A stretch of DNA of 64,000 nucleotides, from assembly GCF_001073085.1 (NCBI RefSeq), contig NZ_JVFV01000041.1, forward strand, positions 19,757-83,756, in the 5' to 3' direction. The notes beneath the pieces were generated by a model, which was given only the letters and a program-made list of their open reading frames with translations, made no database searches and was not told where the DNA came from. Source of the DNA: Streptococcus pseudopneumoniae. GTDB lineage: Bacteria; Bacillota; Bacilli; Lactobacillales; Streptococcaceae. Both the position numbers and the translations under genes were made by a program. Within the stretch, counting starts at the first letter, position 1. Every line of letters starts with the position of its first letter. Positions 44,101 to 60,079 of the stretch are shown here, piece by piece.

Positions 44101-47100
44101 ACCATCCATGTTTTGGTTGATCATATGTTTACCAAGTTCACGGAAGGCAACAGATGTTTCACTGTCAGTAAATTTACCTGTTTCAACAAAGTTGAAGGCG
44201 ATGTCATTTACTTTCTTAGCTTCTTCTTCAGACTTCCATTGTTTCCATGCATACTGAGCTGCAGAGAAGAGGGCAATCTTAGAAGGCTCAGATTGTTGCA
44301 TTGGGTTCAACATGATACCTGAAAGGAGACTTGGATCTACATTTGGATGAAGGAATTTCTCACCGCCACCCAAAATCAAGTGTTGTTTAGAGTTATCTGT
44401 AACAGGCCAGTTTACCCATAGAGAAACTGGTCGGTAGGTCTTACCTCCTGCAGTCAGGTTATTCTTAAGGTTAGAGAGGAAGCTTTCAGACACTTCACCC
44501 CAAATCTTACCACCAGTAAGGGTCATAGAAGTTGAAGTTGGAAGGTTTTCATTTAGAGATTTCAACTCATCTTCACGTCCATTACCCCAATATTGACCTG
44601 GAACGAAGATCATTTCCTTACGAAGACCAACATAAGTTGCTTGTTTTTCAGTCAACCAGTCTGTCATGTCCTTCATCAAGCGGTTGTAGCTATTGTAGCC
44701 ACCAACTGGACTTGGAGCATCATCGGCCAAAATACCGAACTCACGAACACCGACATCCATCAATTGAGTGAATTTAGCTTTAATAGTTTCAAGGTCTTTT
44801 TGGTAGTCAGCATCGTTTCCAAAACGGATACGGTTGTTCATGAATGGGTGGATGGTCCAAACATAACGAGTCTTGTTTTGGTTTCCGACACGCGCCAATT
44901 CACGGATTTCAGCTAATTTTTCTTCTGGATAAAGTTCACGCCATTTCTTGTTGTGGTATGGATCATCTTTTGGTGCAAAGAAGTATTGGGTCAACTTCAA
45001 GTCACCACCATAACGCATCAACTCAGCACGATCAGCATTGCTCCAAGGGTTACCATAGTATCCTTCGATAAAGCCACGGTTCTTAATTTCAGCAAAGTCT
45101 TCAACTGTCACATTACGCAAGACTGGAGCTTCACTTTCATTAAGCATGTGTTTGAGAGTTGTCAAACCGTAGAAGACAGCATCTGTATCCTTACCGACGA
45201 TCGAGATTGTATTGTTCTTGATTGACAAGGCATAGGCATCAATCTTATCAAAGAGTCCTTGAGAAATGCCAGACACTTCTTTTTCAGCCTGTGAATTTTG
45301 ACCATGAACACCAAGGTAAATGTTGGTAGCACCTGCCACTGCTGTTTGACTGCTTGTGTATGAGATTTGATGATCTTGTAGGACACTCTTCAAGCGGTTA
45401 CGAGTATAGATATCTAATTGATCGCCCATGACAAGATTGACTTGTTTATGGAGTTTCGTAACACCTTCATCGTAAGTTACTTTTTGTGGTGTTGGGAAGA
45501 CCTTGTACTCTTTCTTGAGATAATCCTGACTTTGAGCTGCTGCGGCAACTGCTTCGTCACTTGTAGGTTTCGTAGCTACAAAGCTATCAGCAAGCTCAGT
45601 TGTACCATCGCCCATTTCCCCAACTTTAGGTTTTTCTGGAGTTTCAGGTTTTTCTGGTGTCACAGGTTTCTCTGGACTAACTGGCTCTTCCACCTTGTTA
45701 GTAGAAACTGGTTTCAGAAGTTGAATTTCTGCAGCACTACCAAATCCTGCAGCACCAGCTAGAACTTTAAATTCTACCTTATCGGTTTCAATGGCATCAA
45801 AGTTAACTGTTTTCTCTTTGGCATTGTTTTCCCAAGTTCCTGAAGCAACTTTAACCATTCGACCATCTTTTTGAGCATAGATTTCATAAGATGTCACAAC
45901 ACCATTACCTCCACCTGGACGTGGAAGATAGGTCAAACCATTAACTGTTTCAGCTGCTTTCAAGTTCATTGCCACTGTAAATGGAGCCTGATGACCAGAC
46001 CATTTTGAATGCCAGAAGGTATTTGGATCATTGTCAAAGGCTTTTTCGACTGGACCTTCTGCATTGGTTCCTGGTAATTCTTGACTAGTTGCAGAAACTG
46101 TAAAATGATCATTTGGAATCAAACGTGGGTTTACAAATGCTTCATTTGACAACTCAGCACTATGCAAGATTCCTTTGAAGCCACCGATTGTTTCAAGTGG
46201 TAAGACTAAGCTATTATGAGCCAAACGTGGATTAGCTGGATTTGCAATCCGTTCAACCTTTTCACCGTCCACATAAACTTCTGTCACTTGAGGTTTGGTT
46301 ACGACAGAAATTTGATAGCGTTTATTCTTTTCAAGTTTCTTGTTAAATTGAATATGGAATTGTTCAAAAGTATAGGCAAGGTATCCATCTTTGTCCGCAA
46401 GGTAAAGTTGGTTGTTTCCACTTGTTGAGAAGGTTTGCTCGCCATCACCAGTCACTGTCACATCCAATTTTAAGACATGACTTGGTCCAGCATCACCAAC
46501 TAGGCCTTCGATAGTGCTATCTTTTTCGAAATTCAAACCTGCTTCAGTCTTTTGTACCTTCTTAGCAAGATAATCTTTGACAGTCTCAGGATTAATCTTG
46601 AACAAGTCTTCTTCAGCTACGGTCTTATCTGGGTTAGATTGTGGTGCATAGACACTTGCTGGTTGAACACGTTCTGCATAGGTCTTAGCTGCACGATCTG
46701 AACCCCAAGTGCGTTCTGCAGTTGATTGCATACTCTTGAAGAAGCGTTTAAAGATATCGTAAGAAGTGAGCCCAGTTTCATGGAGGTCAATATTATCATT
46801 CCATACTGCATGACCACCACCAAGGATATTTGGATTAGAGGCTTCTAGACGTGGTCCTCCACCTGTTGAGAAGTCATTTGGTGTCCAGCGATTGTATTGA
46901 GTTTCATAGTTGGCATAATCTCCATATCCACCTTGACTGTTGCTTCCACTTGGAACACTATAGGTTGGAATATCTGTGATATTGATAATCTTAGCACCTT
47001 GAGCAATTGCGGCAGCTGGACGTTGCCATCCAATGCTCCAAATATCGACTTCTACATCTTTCCAATCGACCGGCGTAGTCCCTTGTTTGGCACTGAGGGA

Positions 47101-49272
47101 ACCCCAAATACGTGGTGTTAAACCTTTTCCTTTGATGTACTGAATCATATCGTTGACATAGCGACGATAGCTTTCTGGATTTCCATAATACTCATCTGTA
47201 CCGATATGAACAGTAGAAACGCCATGAAGTGGTGCGTCTTCACCATCGAGCAATTTATCATAGACTGATTTGACAAAAGCAAGTGTTTCTTCGTACTTGT
47301 TATCCAAATCTAGCATAGCTACGCGTTCTACATTGTGTTTTCTCGCACTAAGCTGACCTTTATACATCAAGTCTGGACGGACCTTAACAAATGAAAGGGC
47401 GTGACCTGGTGTATCAATTTCAGGAACAAGGTTGATATGCAAAGCTTTGGCCAACTTGATGATTTCTTGCATTTCTTCCTTGGTGTAGTGCTCTTTTGAT
47501 GTTAATTTTTCACCATTGTCACCAACAACATCTGTTTCTACACGGAAGCCTGTCTTAGCATTTTTGAGAACATAATCTAGTTCTTCTTGTTTGCTAAGGT
47601 GTTTGCCCTCTACATGTTTTTCTAGGAAGATATAGTTATCATTCAAGTGCAACTGAAGATCGTTCATCTTGTAGTAAGCCATGTTGAGCATAATATCTAC
47701 AAGTGTATCATAAGGGATAAACTTACGACCTGTATCTAGCATAAAGCCACGGTGACTGAAGCTTGGGAAGTCACGGATTTCTCCGTTTTGCAAATCATTT
47801 TCTCCCATTTGTAGAAGAGTACGAGTTGCGTAAAAGGCTCCTGCGTTGGTTGCAGCTTCTACAGTGATAACACCATCTTTTACAGTGATACCATAGCCTT
47901 CTTTACCATAACCCCTATCTTCAACCTTTTTAAATTCAATCCGTTTTTGAGCTGTTTGATCACCTGTAGCGATTTCTAGCCCACGACTTTCAAGGTCAGT
48001 CTGATAGAATTTAGCTTCTTGACCAAATCCAGAATCGCCAACTGAAATCACGGTATCAGCTGTAATAGAAGTTTTGCCTTCAGTTCCATACCATTGTTGA
48101 ACTGCTGGAGCAACTGCTGGTTTAGTGCCAACACCTTCGTCTGCATGCAAGCCTTTAATGAGGACTTCAAATTCTTTTGTGAAGGTATGAGTATCCTTGA
48201 CTTGTTGGACCATGACCTTAACAGTTTGATCTGTTAAGGGTTTATAGATTTTGTTATTTAGGTCGACAACACCCTGTTTGTTGCTACCAATCAAGCTGAC
48301 TTGACCTGGTAATTTAGGCAAGACAAGTGATTTCCCATCTTCAGCAACAGCTAATTCTGTCACTTGGCGAATATCTGTTGGTTTGCTAGCGTCTGGAACG
48401 TTTGAATAAGCGCGAATCTCTTGAATTCCAACATTTTTCCAGTTCATTGTACCTGCTTGATAATCTGTAATTTCAAGTTTAAGGTATTTGGCTTGGATAG
48501 CTTCTTTCAAGTCAATTTTTTCATCAAGAATAGGATTTCCTGTTCTTTGATAGGCCAACTTCCATTCTTTAACTCCTGATCCATTCACATCATCCTGGCC
48601 AGCGTAATAGAGGTTCCATGATTTGATATTTGGATCATTTTGTTCACCACGAACGCGGCGGTCCCAATCAATCTCCACATGCTTAATCACTGTTGTCTTT
48701 TCAAGTGTAAATTCGATTGTTGGTTTCTCAACGTTTTGGTCAGTAGCCCAGCGAGTGTCAGGTTTTCCGTCAATTGCCTTTTCTGCTGTGTATTGTGTGT
48801 TGGCTTCATGGTTTGATGCTGTAGCAGAAGCTTTTTCTAAATGATTGACATCTGGTGTATCTACTACATCTTTAGTCGCAGGACTTGCAGCTGGTTTCGC
48901 CTCAGAAGCTACTTCCTCTTTTGGATTTGTAGCTGGTTTTGAAGCCACTTCTTCCTTAGGAGCAGGAGTTTCAGTTGGTTTTGGAGTAGTTGTTTCAGCT
49001 GCAGTTGCTTCAGTTTCTGACGCTGCAGGTTGATCATCTACAGTTCCAGCACTCGCTTCTGCTTTTTCAATAGCTGCTGCTATATCTGCTGGCAGTTTAT
49101 CCAGAGGCTGAGCCTGTGTTATTGTTCCTTCTGTCTCAGCAGTTCCTTCTGTTTCAGCAGCTTGAACCATACCAGCTCCAAAGATACTGGCACCAATCAT
49201 AACAGAAGCTGCGCCGATTGTAAATTTACGTATACTGTAATGACACCGTTTCTCAAAAAAATGTTTTCCCAT
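41110..49272 (-). CDS. Cell-wall-anchored GH20 + GH84 beta-N-acetylhexosaminidase (2720 aa)
   Basis: Giant surface glycosidase. A YSIRK signal peptide (YSIRKFTIGAASVMIGASIF) is followed by a Glu/Pro/Thr-rich linker. An F5/8C-type CBM32 lies at about residues 145-295. The GH20 beta-N-acetylhexosaminidase domain (about 505-860) has the catalytic pair Asp693-Glu694 in HIGTDEYYG. A laminin-G-like segment (about 905-1050) and a second CBM32 (about 1055-1190) follow. The GH84 domain (about 1250-1850) includes RGFIEGYYGNPWSNADR and the catalytic pair Asp1517-Asp1518 in ILADDAPSP. Several beta-sandwich modules (about 1880-2560), 17-aa repeats, and LPETG at 2687-2691 with a membrane tail end the protein. 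Both active sites look intact. It would cleave terminal beta-GlcNAc/GalNAc from host glycans on the cell surface. The start has AGGAAATAGGAAAAA upstream. It is downstream of the GH101 gene. Confidence 0.92.
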   Translation of the reverse strand: MGKHFFEKRCHYSIRKFTIGAASVMIGASIFGAGMVQAAETEGTAETEGTITQAQPLDKLPADIAAAIEKAEASAGTVDDQPAASETEATAAETTTPKPTETPAPKEEVASKPATNPKEEVASEAKPAASPATKDVVDTPDVNHLEKASATASNHEANTQYTAEKAIDGKPDTRWATDQNVEKPTIEFTLEKTTVIKHVEIDWDRRVRGEQNDPNIKSWNLYYAGQDDVNGSGVKEWKLAYQRTGNPILDEKIDLKEAIQAKYLKLEITDYQAGTMNWKNVGIQEIRAYSNVPDASKPTDIRQVTELAVAEDGKSLVLPKLPGQVSLIGSNKQGVVDLNNKIYKPLTDQTVKVMVQQVKDTHTFTKEFEVLIKGLHADEGVGTKPAVAPAVQQWYGTEGKTSITADTVISVGDSGFGQEAKFYQTDLESRGLEIATGDQTAQKRIEFKKVEDRGYGKEGYGITVKDGVITVEAATNAGAFYATRTLLQMGENDLQNGEIRDFPSFSHRGFMLDTGRKFIPYDTLVDIMLNMAYYKMNDLQLHLNDNYIFLEKHVEGKHLSKQEELDYVLKNAKTGFRVETDVVGDNGEKLTSKEHYTKEEMQEIIKLAKALHINLVPEIDTPGHALSFVKVRPDLMYKGQLSARKHNVERVAMLDLDNKYEETLAFVKSVYDKLLDGEDAPLHGVSTVHIGTDEYYGNPESYRRYVNDMIQYIKGKGLTPRIWGSLSAKQGTTPVDWKDVEVDIWSIGWQRPAAAIAQGAKIINITDIPTYSVPSGSNSQGGYGDYANYETQYNRWTPNDFSTGGGPRLEASNPNILGGGHAVWNDNIDLHETGLTSYDIFKRFFKSMQSTAERTWGSDRAAKTYAERVQPASVYAPQSNPDKTVAEEDLFKINPETVKDYLAKKVQKTEAGLNFEKDSTIEGLVGDAGPSHVLKLDVTVTGDGEQTFSTSGNNQLYLADKDGYLAYTFEQFHIQFNKKLEKNKRYQISVVTKPQVTEVYVDGEKVERIANPANPRLAHNSLVLPLETIGGFKGILHSAELSNEAFVNPRLIPNDHFTVSATSQELPGTNAEGPVEKAFDNDPNTFWHSKWSGHQAPFTVAMNLKAAETVNGLTYLPRPGGGNGVVTSYEIYAQKDGRMVKVASGTWENNAKEKTVNFDAIETDKVEFKVLAGAAGFGSAAEIQLLKPVSTNKVEEPVSPEKPVTPEKPETPEKPKVGEMGDGTTELADSFVATKPTSDEAVAAAAQSQDYLKKEYKVFPTPQKVTYDEGVTKLHKQVNLVMGDQLDIYTRNRLKSVLQDHQISYTSSQTAVAGATNIYLGVHGQNSQAEKEVSGISQGLFDKIDAYALSIKNNTISIVGKDTDAVFYGLTTLKHMLNESEAPVLRNVTVEDFAEIKNRGFIEGYYGNPWSNADRAELMRYGGDLKLTQYFFAPKDDPYHNKKWRELYPEEKLAEIRELARVGNQNKTRYVWTIHPFMNNRIRFGNDADYQKDLETIKAKFTQLMDVGVREFGILADDAPSPVGGYNSYNRLMKDMTDWLTEKQATYVGLRKEMIFVPGQYWGNGREDELKSLNENLPTSTSMTLTGGKIWGEVSESFLSNLKNNLTAGGKTYRPVSLWVNWPVTDNSKQHLILGGGEKFLHPNVDPSLLSGIMLNPMQQSEPSKIALFSAAQYAWKQWKSEEEAKKVNDIAFNFVETGKFTDSETSVAFRELGKHMINQNMDGRVVKLEESVELAPKLAAFMSKLKAGQDVGAEREGLRAEFAKLKAAAQLYKASGDEKMRAQIHYWLDNTIDQMDALSALLDGTEAIEKNDSAKLWDSYYKGLKLYEQSQTHTFHYVDHDERAELGVQHIRPFLLGLREILATEVQKALHPDQVISTFITNRTGVEGGLAEVTDGDLGTHALIKSPNSIQTGDYIGLKFNKAVSVQNLTFAMGTQANPRDTFNNAKVEYLNENDEWVTLSEPSYTGNEPLLKFENLNINAKAVRMIATSDRGNTWFAVREIAVNRPVEVTRTKQSATVTISPNLMYKYNTTVGQITDGRDNTEAMLANADRTDTTPVNGWVQLDLGEVKPVTKVRLVQGSGDKLAEGVLEYSADGSSWQELDRLTGEQTKEIETPISARYVRVRNTKNINLWWRIADFSVETRAGNSELTDTNVESLKSTPVYDSLGRYDLQIPSGTKLPANSYLGMKLDRLHQAESIQALGTENPSLNLEYSPNAQEWYPADQVTDKSLVRYVRLINKTDQEQAVTATSLLVQTKEVQPTTLDSTSMGIHPTYGRNDVRKIKNLDQLFDGVYNNFVEFSDYARKDGHITLKLGSERDIKKIRAYIQDGTQNYLRDGKIQVSQDGKTWTDVVTVGDGLANETRDDSLTDGWTHDSKMPGNRYIEGELSSPVKANYLRVLFTADYDARFVGFTELVINDGEFVKPINDPTVQGNSGESQGNLYTNLVDGKVLTSYKAEKDQGELVYHLSEPTDANHIRLVSSIPQGVKARVLARTLKEDKADAWSELGEITSSFQTFAVREKAPLLDVKLVWEGGKPEFYEMTTFHQELPEEPEKPAPTTSKGDEAAPVVEVPEFTGGVNGVEAAVHEVPEYTEAIGTAAAIHEVPEFTGHVNGSEGTTHEVPRFEGGVPGGEGTTHQVPEFTGGVNGSAPTTRETQAYTDEQSLVALAMSQDKTYQAPASHPYKLPETGTKENAGLAAVGLVGTLLGLFAMGKKKDDE
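41305..41556 (-). repeat. Five tandem 17-aa (51-bp) PEFTGG-type repeats near the cell-wall anchor
   Basis: Units begin [33 protein letters not shown] (16 aa), VPEFTGHVNGSEGTTHE, VPRFEGGVPGGEGTTHQ and [17 protein letters not shown]. They are a likely flexible stalk through the cell wall. The same repeat family is in the GH101 protein. Confidence 0.85.
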
Positions 49273-49303
49273 TTTTTCCTATTTCCTTTCATACGCTCAC
49301 AAG

Positions 49304-49319
49304 TAGTAAGCGCTCTCAT
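49304..49319 (-). promoter_or_regulatory. cre (CcpA site) upstream of the GH20-GH84 gene
   Basis: ATGAGAGCGCTTACTA on the minus strand matches WTGNNARCGNWWWCAW with one mismatch. It lies 31 bp upstream of the ATG and 11 bp after a terminator hairpin. No convincing promoter lies between the hairpin and the gene. Confidence 0.65.
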
Positions 49320-49329
49320 TCCCCTTTAG

Positions 49330-49357
49330 AAAAAGAGAGGACCTAGAGGGTCCTCTC
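49330..49357 (-). terminator. Terminator between the two giant genes
   Basis: GAGAGGACC (49335-49343) pairs perfectly with GGTCCTCTC (49349-49357). The minus-direction tail is TTTTTC. A second hairpin, CTCCAC with GTGGAG, lies at 49372-49393. Confidence 0.8.
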
Positions 49358-49428
49358 TGGGTTTTCTTTTTCTCCACGACAATGATTGTGGAGTTTAAGC
49401 TCTCTTTTAATGAAAACTTTTTTGTATT

Positions 49429-56407
<6,979 letters not shown>

Positions 56408-56577
56408 TTTTTAAACACTTCTGGATAAACATATAATTTTTTCTATACCAAATTAATATATCAAAAACAGTTTAAAAAATCAATAGTTTAATAGGTAAAA
56501 CTAGTAAAAGTAAAATCCGATTATTAGGCAAGTCTGAAACGATTTTCAGATAGCCTTATTTCTAAAGAAATAGCTAT

Positions 56578-56639
56578 AAAAAAGGAAACTTCATCGTAAA
56601 AGTTAGACCATTTTGACTAACTTTTCAATAAAGTTTCCA
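56578..56639 (-). terminator. ftsK terminator
   Basis: GGAAACTT and AAGTTTCC form the outer stem, AAAAGTTAG and CTAACTTTT the inner stem. The minus-direction tail is TTTTTT. Confidence 0.85.
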
Positions 56640-56666
56640 TGCATTTTTATACTATTTTTACGTTTT

Positions 56667-58997
56667 TTATTGTTGTAAAACCTTTCGTGGCTTCGTTCCT
56701 TCTGCTGGACCAATAACCCCAGCCATCTCTAATTCTTCCATCAAGCGAGTTGCTCGGTTAAAACCAACTGATAGTCTACGTTGAATCATGGATGCGCTCG
56801 CTTTTTGAGTTTCAATGACCAAAGCCTTTGCTTCTTCAAATAGCGGATCTCCACCTTCATCTCCTGTGCCAGACTCACCTTCTGTCTCAGAAACCTCTCC
56901 GGGATCAAAGCTTTCATCATAATCAGCATCTGCTTGAGCCTTGATAAAGCTAACAATACGTTCCACATCATCATCCGAGATAAAGGAACCTTGCAAGCGT
57001 ACAGGGTGATTTTCATCGATTGGTTTGAAGAGCATGTCCCCTCGACCAAGCAATTTCTCAGCACCATTTTCATCTAAGATAGTTCGCGAATCCGTTCCAG
57101 AAGATACAGCAAAGGCTACACGGGACGGCACATTAGCCTTAATCAAACCAGAGATAACATCCACCGATGGACGCTGAGTTGCAAGAATCATATGGATACC
57201 AGCCGCACGCGCCTTCTGTCCTAGACGAATAATTGCATCTTCTACTTCCTTGCTAGCTACCATCATGAGGTCAGCTAACTCATCGACAATCACGACAATC
57301 AAAGGAAGAGGTACTTGTTTGTACTCAGATTGAGCATTGAATTCCTCAACCTTGGCATTGAAACCAGCAATATTCCGAACGCCGACTTTAGCAAAAAGTT
57401 CATAGCGATTTTCCATCTCATCAACAACCTTTTGCAAAGCCTTGCTGGCCTTACGAGGGTTAGTCACGACCGGAATCAAGAGGTGAGGAATATCATTATA
57501 GACTGATAACTCAACCATCTTCGGATCCACCATCATAAACTTGACTTGGTCTGGACGTGCCTTCATGAGAATACTTGCAATGATACCATTGACTGCAACA
57601 GATTTACCAGAACCGGTCGATCCAGCTACTAGCAAGTGAGGCATTTTTGCCAAATCAAAACTACGAGCCGTACCATTGACTGCTTTCCCAAGAGGAATTT
57701 CTAGGAGATTTTCAGGTTTAGTTTGCGATTGTTCCCAGAGTTCTCGGAAAGATACGGTCGCAATTTCAGAGTTAGGCACTTCAATCCCGACCAAGGATTT
57801 CCCTGGAATTGGAGCTTCGATACGGACATCTTTCGCAGCCAAGGCCAGAGCCAAGTCATCTGCTAGATTGGAAATGCGATTGACACGAACACCAACTGCT
57901 GGCTTGACTTCGTACTTGGTAACTGATGGACCGATTTCAGCACGTTCAACCGTTACCTTGATACCGAAACTCGCAAAGGTTTCTTCCAAAATCTTTATAT
58001 TCTCGCGAACGATTTTCTTTTCCTTGGACTGATCTTTTGGTTTATCGGGTGCGAAGAGTTGCAAGCTGGGGAGTTTGTACTCTAGAGCTTTTTTAGCAGA
58101 AAAATCTACCTCAACATCCTCATCATCTAAGAACTCAGCTTCCTCTGGAATATCAACTTCGCTAGGAAGATCGTAGTCTGCTTGCGGTAGAATAATTTCA
58201 GGTTCTATCCATTCTTCCTCTGGAAGGGGTGGTAAATCATCAAAGTGAACAGGGGAAGCTTCTAAAATCTCTCCAGTTTCCATATCAACAGGAGGGATAT
58301 CTAACAAGGCTTGCTCTGCTTGTTCTTTTTCTAGTCTTTCCTGTTCCTCTGCTTCCTTACGCGCTTTTTCTTCTTCTCGTTTGATGAAGCGTTCTTGTTT
58401 CTTCAGCTCGCGTCGCTCCATCCAAAGCGAAAAACGTGCTCCAAGAAAATCAGCAACGTCATAGACAGACCAAGGACTGACTAGAAGAGCACCGATCAAG
58501 ATTAAGATAGCTCCGATAAAGTAAGTACCAATATTTGAAAAAAGAAAGGCGACTGGAATATAAAGGGCAACACCTAGCAGCCCTCCTCCAGCAAAGCTAG
58601 TCACACGAAAGCCTGTCAAATCTGTCAAAACTTGGGCTAAAGTTCCCTTAAAGACAGCCTGCTCTAAGCCATATTTCCATACAAGATAAGCTTCAAAAAT
58701 CAGCAATAAGCCTGAAAAAATGCAAAGAAAACCTGAGATCAGACCTTCTTGCTTTCGAATCCATTTGAAGAAAAAAAGATAGACTAGAACGACAAAAATG
58801 ACCAGATAGGCCAGACTTCCTACTAATAGACGAATGAGATTATAGAGGGTGAGACCCACTGCTCCTAATTTCAGAGCAGCGAACATTAAGCAAAAAGCTA
58901 TGACTAAGGAAATTAACATCCGTTGGATAGCTTGCTTTCTTTCTAATTCAACTTTTGACGGTCTCCGTCTTGTTTTACTTGTATTTTTGTTTGCCAT
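56667..58997 (-). CDS. ftsK: DNA translocase FtsK/SpoIIIE
   Basis: Membrane-anchored ATP-driven DNA pump that moves chromosome ends out of the division septum. It has 776 aa from the ATG at 58995-58997, where the protein begins [20 protein letters not shown]; a longer frame from 59066 is unsupported. Four membrane helices lie at about residues 24-45, 54-75, 84-102 and 135-170. An acidic/coiled linker runs to about 270. The motor has Walker [15 protein letters not shown] near residue 455 and Walker [12 protein letters not shown]. The C-terminal gamma winged helix (residues about 705-770) has [21 protein letters not shown] for KOPS/SRS-type recognition. Confidence 0.96.
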   Translation of the reverse strand: MANKNTSKTRRRPSKVELERKQAIQRMLISLVIAFCLMFAALKLGAVGLTLYNLIRLLVGSLAYLVIFVVLVYLFFFKWIRKQEGLISGFLCIFSGLLLIFEAYLVWKYGLEQAVFKGTLAQVLTDLTGFRVTSFAGGGLLGVALYIPVAFLFSNIGTYFIGAILILIGALLVSPWSVYDVADFLGARFSLWMERRELKKQERFIKREEEKARKEAEEQERLEKEQAEQALLDIPPVDMETGEILEASPVHFDDLPPLPEEEWIEPEIILPQADYDLPSEVDIPEEAEFLDDEDVEVDFSAKKALEYKLPSLQLFAPDKPKDQSKEKKIVRENIKILEETFASFGIKVTVERAEIGPSVTKYEVKPAVGVRVNRISNLADDLALALAAKDVRIEAPIPGKSLVGIEVPNSEIATVSFRELWEQSQTKPENLLEIPLGKAVNGTARSFDLAKMPHLLVAGSTGSGKSVAVNGIIASILMKARPDQVKFMMVDPKMVELSVYNDIPHLLIPVVTNPRKASKALQKVVDEMENRYELFAKVGVRNIAGFNAKVEEFNAQSEYKQVPLPLIVVIVDELADLMMVASKEVEDAIIRLGQKARAAGIHMILATQRPSVDVISGLIKANVPSRVAFAVSSGTDSRTILDENGAEKLLGRGDMLFKPIDENHPVRLQGSFISDDDVERIVSFIKAQADADYDESFDPGEVSETEGESGTGDEGGDPLFEEAKALVIETQKASASMIQRRLSVGFNRATRLMEELEMAGVIGPAEGTKPRKVLQQ

Positions 58998-59128
58998 GCT
59001 TCTATTATACCATATTTCAGAAACATCTAGAGAAATCAAAAAAATGACTGCATCTACTAAACACAATCATCTTTCGTTGATATTTCTGAATTTTCTATTC
59101 TATATAATTTTTCAACAACCTTGTCTCA

Positions 59129-59917
59129 CTACTTCTTCAAAAATCTAATTGCTGATTTTCTTGCCTTCTCAATCTTTTCGATTTCCAACTTCTCCACAGC
59201 AGATGTAGGAATCCATTTTTTCCCAAATAAAACTTGAGCTGCTTCTATCATCAGAGCACAAGCCCGAAAGTCCTTTTCTTCTGCAATTGCTTCACAAAAC
59301 AAATCCTTCGTTTTCTCCATCAAGACTTCTTTTTCAACTTGATGAAAAGATAATTGCATCAAACTACTGGCAGACCAGGCACGACAAAGTGCATCTTGGT
59401 CAGTCAAGAGATGTTGTCCTAAGATTTCTATCTCACTTGTTGAACCAATCCAACCTAGGGCAATGATTAACTTTCTACGATTCGAAGCTTCCGAACGAGG
59501 TAAAAGAGAGATTAGAACAGGAAGTACTTGCTTGCAAGAAGATGCATAAAAATCTCTATGTCTTACTTTGGAAAGGATTTTCGCTAGAAGATATACAATC
59601 AAAACGCGTTGACTCTCTGCTTTCTCTTGATCGAGAATTTCCAAAAGATAATCGATTCCCTCCTGCCCATGCTGGTCAAAACTCGCCTCAAAATTCAGGT
59701 CAGTTTCTTCCTCCCAATCGTTGCAAATGAGCTCAAAATGAAAGGCAAGTTCTGGGCTCCTACCTAAATCAGCGATAAAATGAATTCGTTTAGAATCAGG
59801 AAAATTCTCGTCCACCAAGCTGGCATAGACCTTCTGTAACTCTTCTTTTGCAAGATTTTGGTGAGGGATATTTTCTTTCACTAATTTGTCGATTTCTTCT
59901 TTTCTAGAATCACTCAT
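59129..59917 (-). CDS. HEAT-repeat-like hypothetical protein
   Basis: A 262-aa soluble, alpha-helical protein. Successive helix pairs resemble HEAT repeats, for example YLLEILDQEKAESQRVLIVYLL, KVLPVLISLLPRSEASNRR-type helices, and LIIALGWIGSTSEIEILGQHLL followed by ALCRAWSASSLMQL. No catalytic motif, signal or membrane segment is seen. It probably acts as a protein-interaction scaffold. It lies between fruA and ftsK on the same strand but is separated from fruA by a terminator. Function unknown. Confidence 0.75.
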   Translation of the reverse strand: MSDSRKEEIDKLVKENIPHQNLAKEELQKVYASLVDENFPDSKRIHFIADLGRSPELAFHFELICNDWEEETDLNFEASFDQHGQEGIDYLLEILDQEKAESQRVLIVYLLAKILSKVRHRDFYASSCKQVLPVLISLLPRSEASNRRKLIIALGWIGSTSEIEILGQHLLTDQDALCRAWSASSLMQLSFHQVEKEVLMEKTKDLFCEAIAEEKDFRACALMIEAAQVLFGKKWIPTSAVEKLEIEKIEKARKSAIRFLKK

Positions 59918-60030
59918 GACACTTTTCTCCTCTAAGGTATTTGTAGAACTTTAGCATTCTGTCATTTAAATTCTCAACGATTTACCTCTATTATATCACT
60001 TTAAAGACCTGTCTCTCTAGCTCCATTATC

Positions 60031-60066
60031 AAAAAATGACCGCCCACTTTCGTGTTCAGTCATTTG
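60031..60066 (-). terminator. Terminator of the fruRKA operon
   Basis: AAATGAC (60034-60040) pairs with GTCATTT (60059-60065), with partial pairing of the inner GC-rich part and TTTTTT on the minus side. Confidence 0.7.
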
Positions 60067-60079
60067 AATGTGTTTGTGA

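Noticed and set aside
44593..44916. Open frame of 107 codons on the plus strand inside the GH20-GH84 gene, and many similar ones in both giant genes
   Set aside because: They are antisense to well-supported coding sequence, have no ribosome binding sites and encode Cys/Ser/His-rich nonsense typical of reverse-frame shadows.
49393..49409. Second CiaR-like box (TTTAAG-N5-TTTTAA)
   Set aside because: No -10 element lies about 10 bp downstream, it is inside the terminator region of the GH101 gene, and no plus-strand gene follows it.
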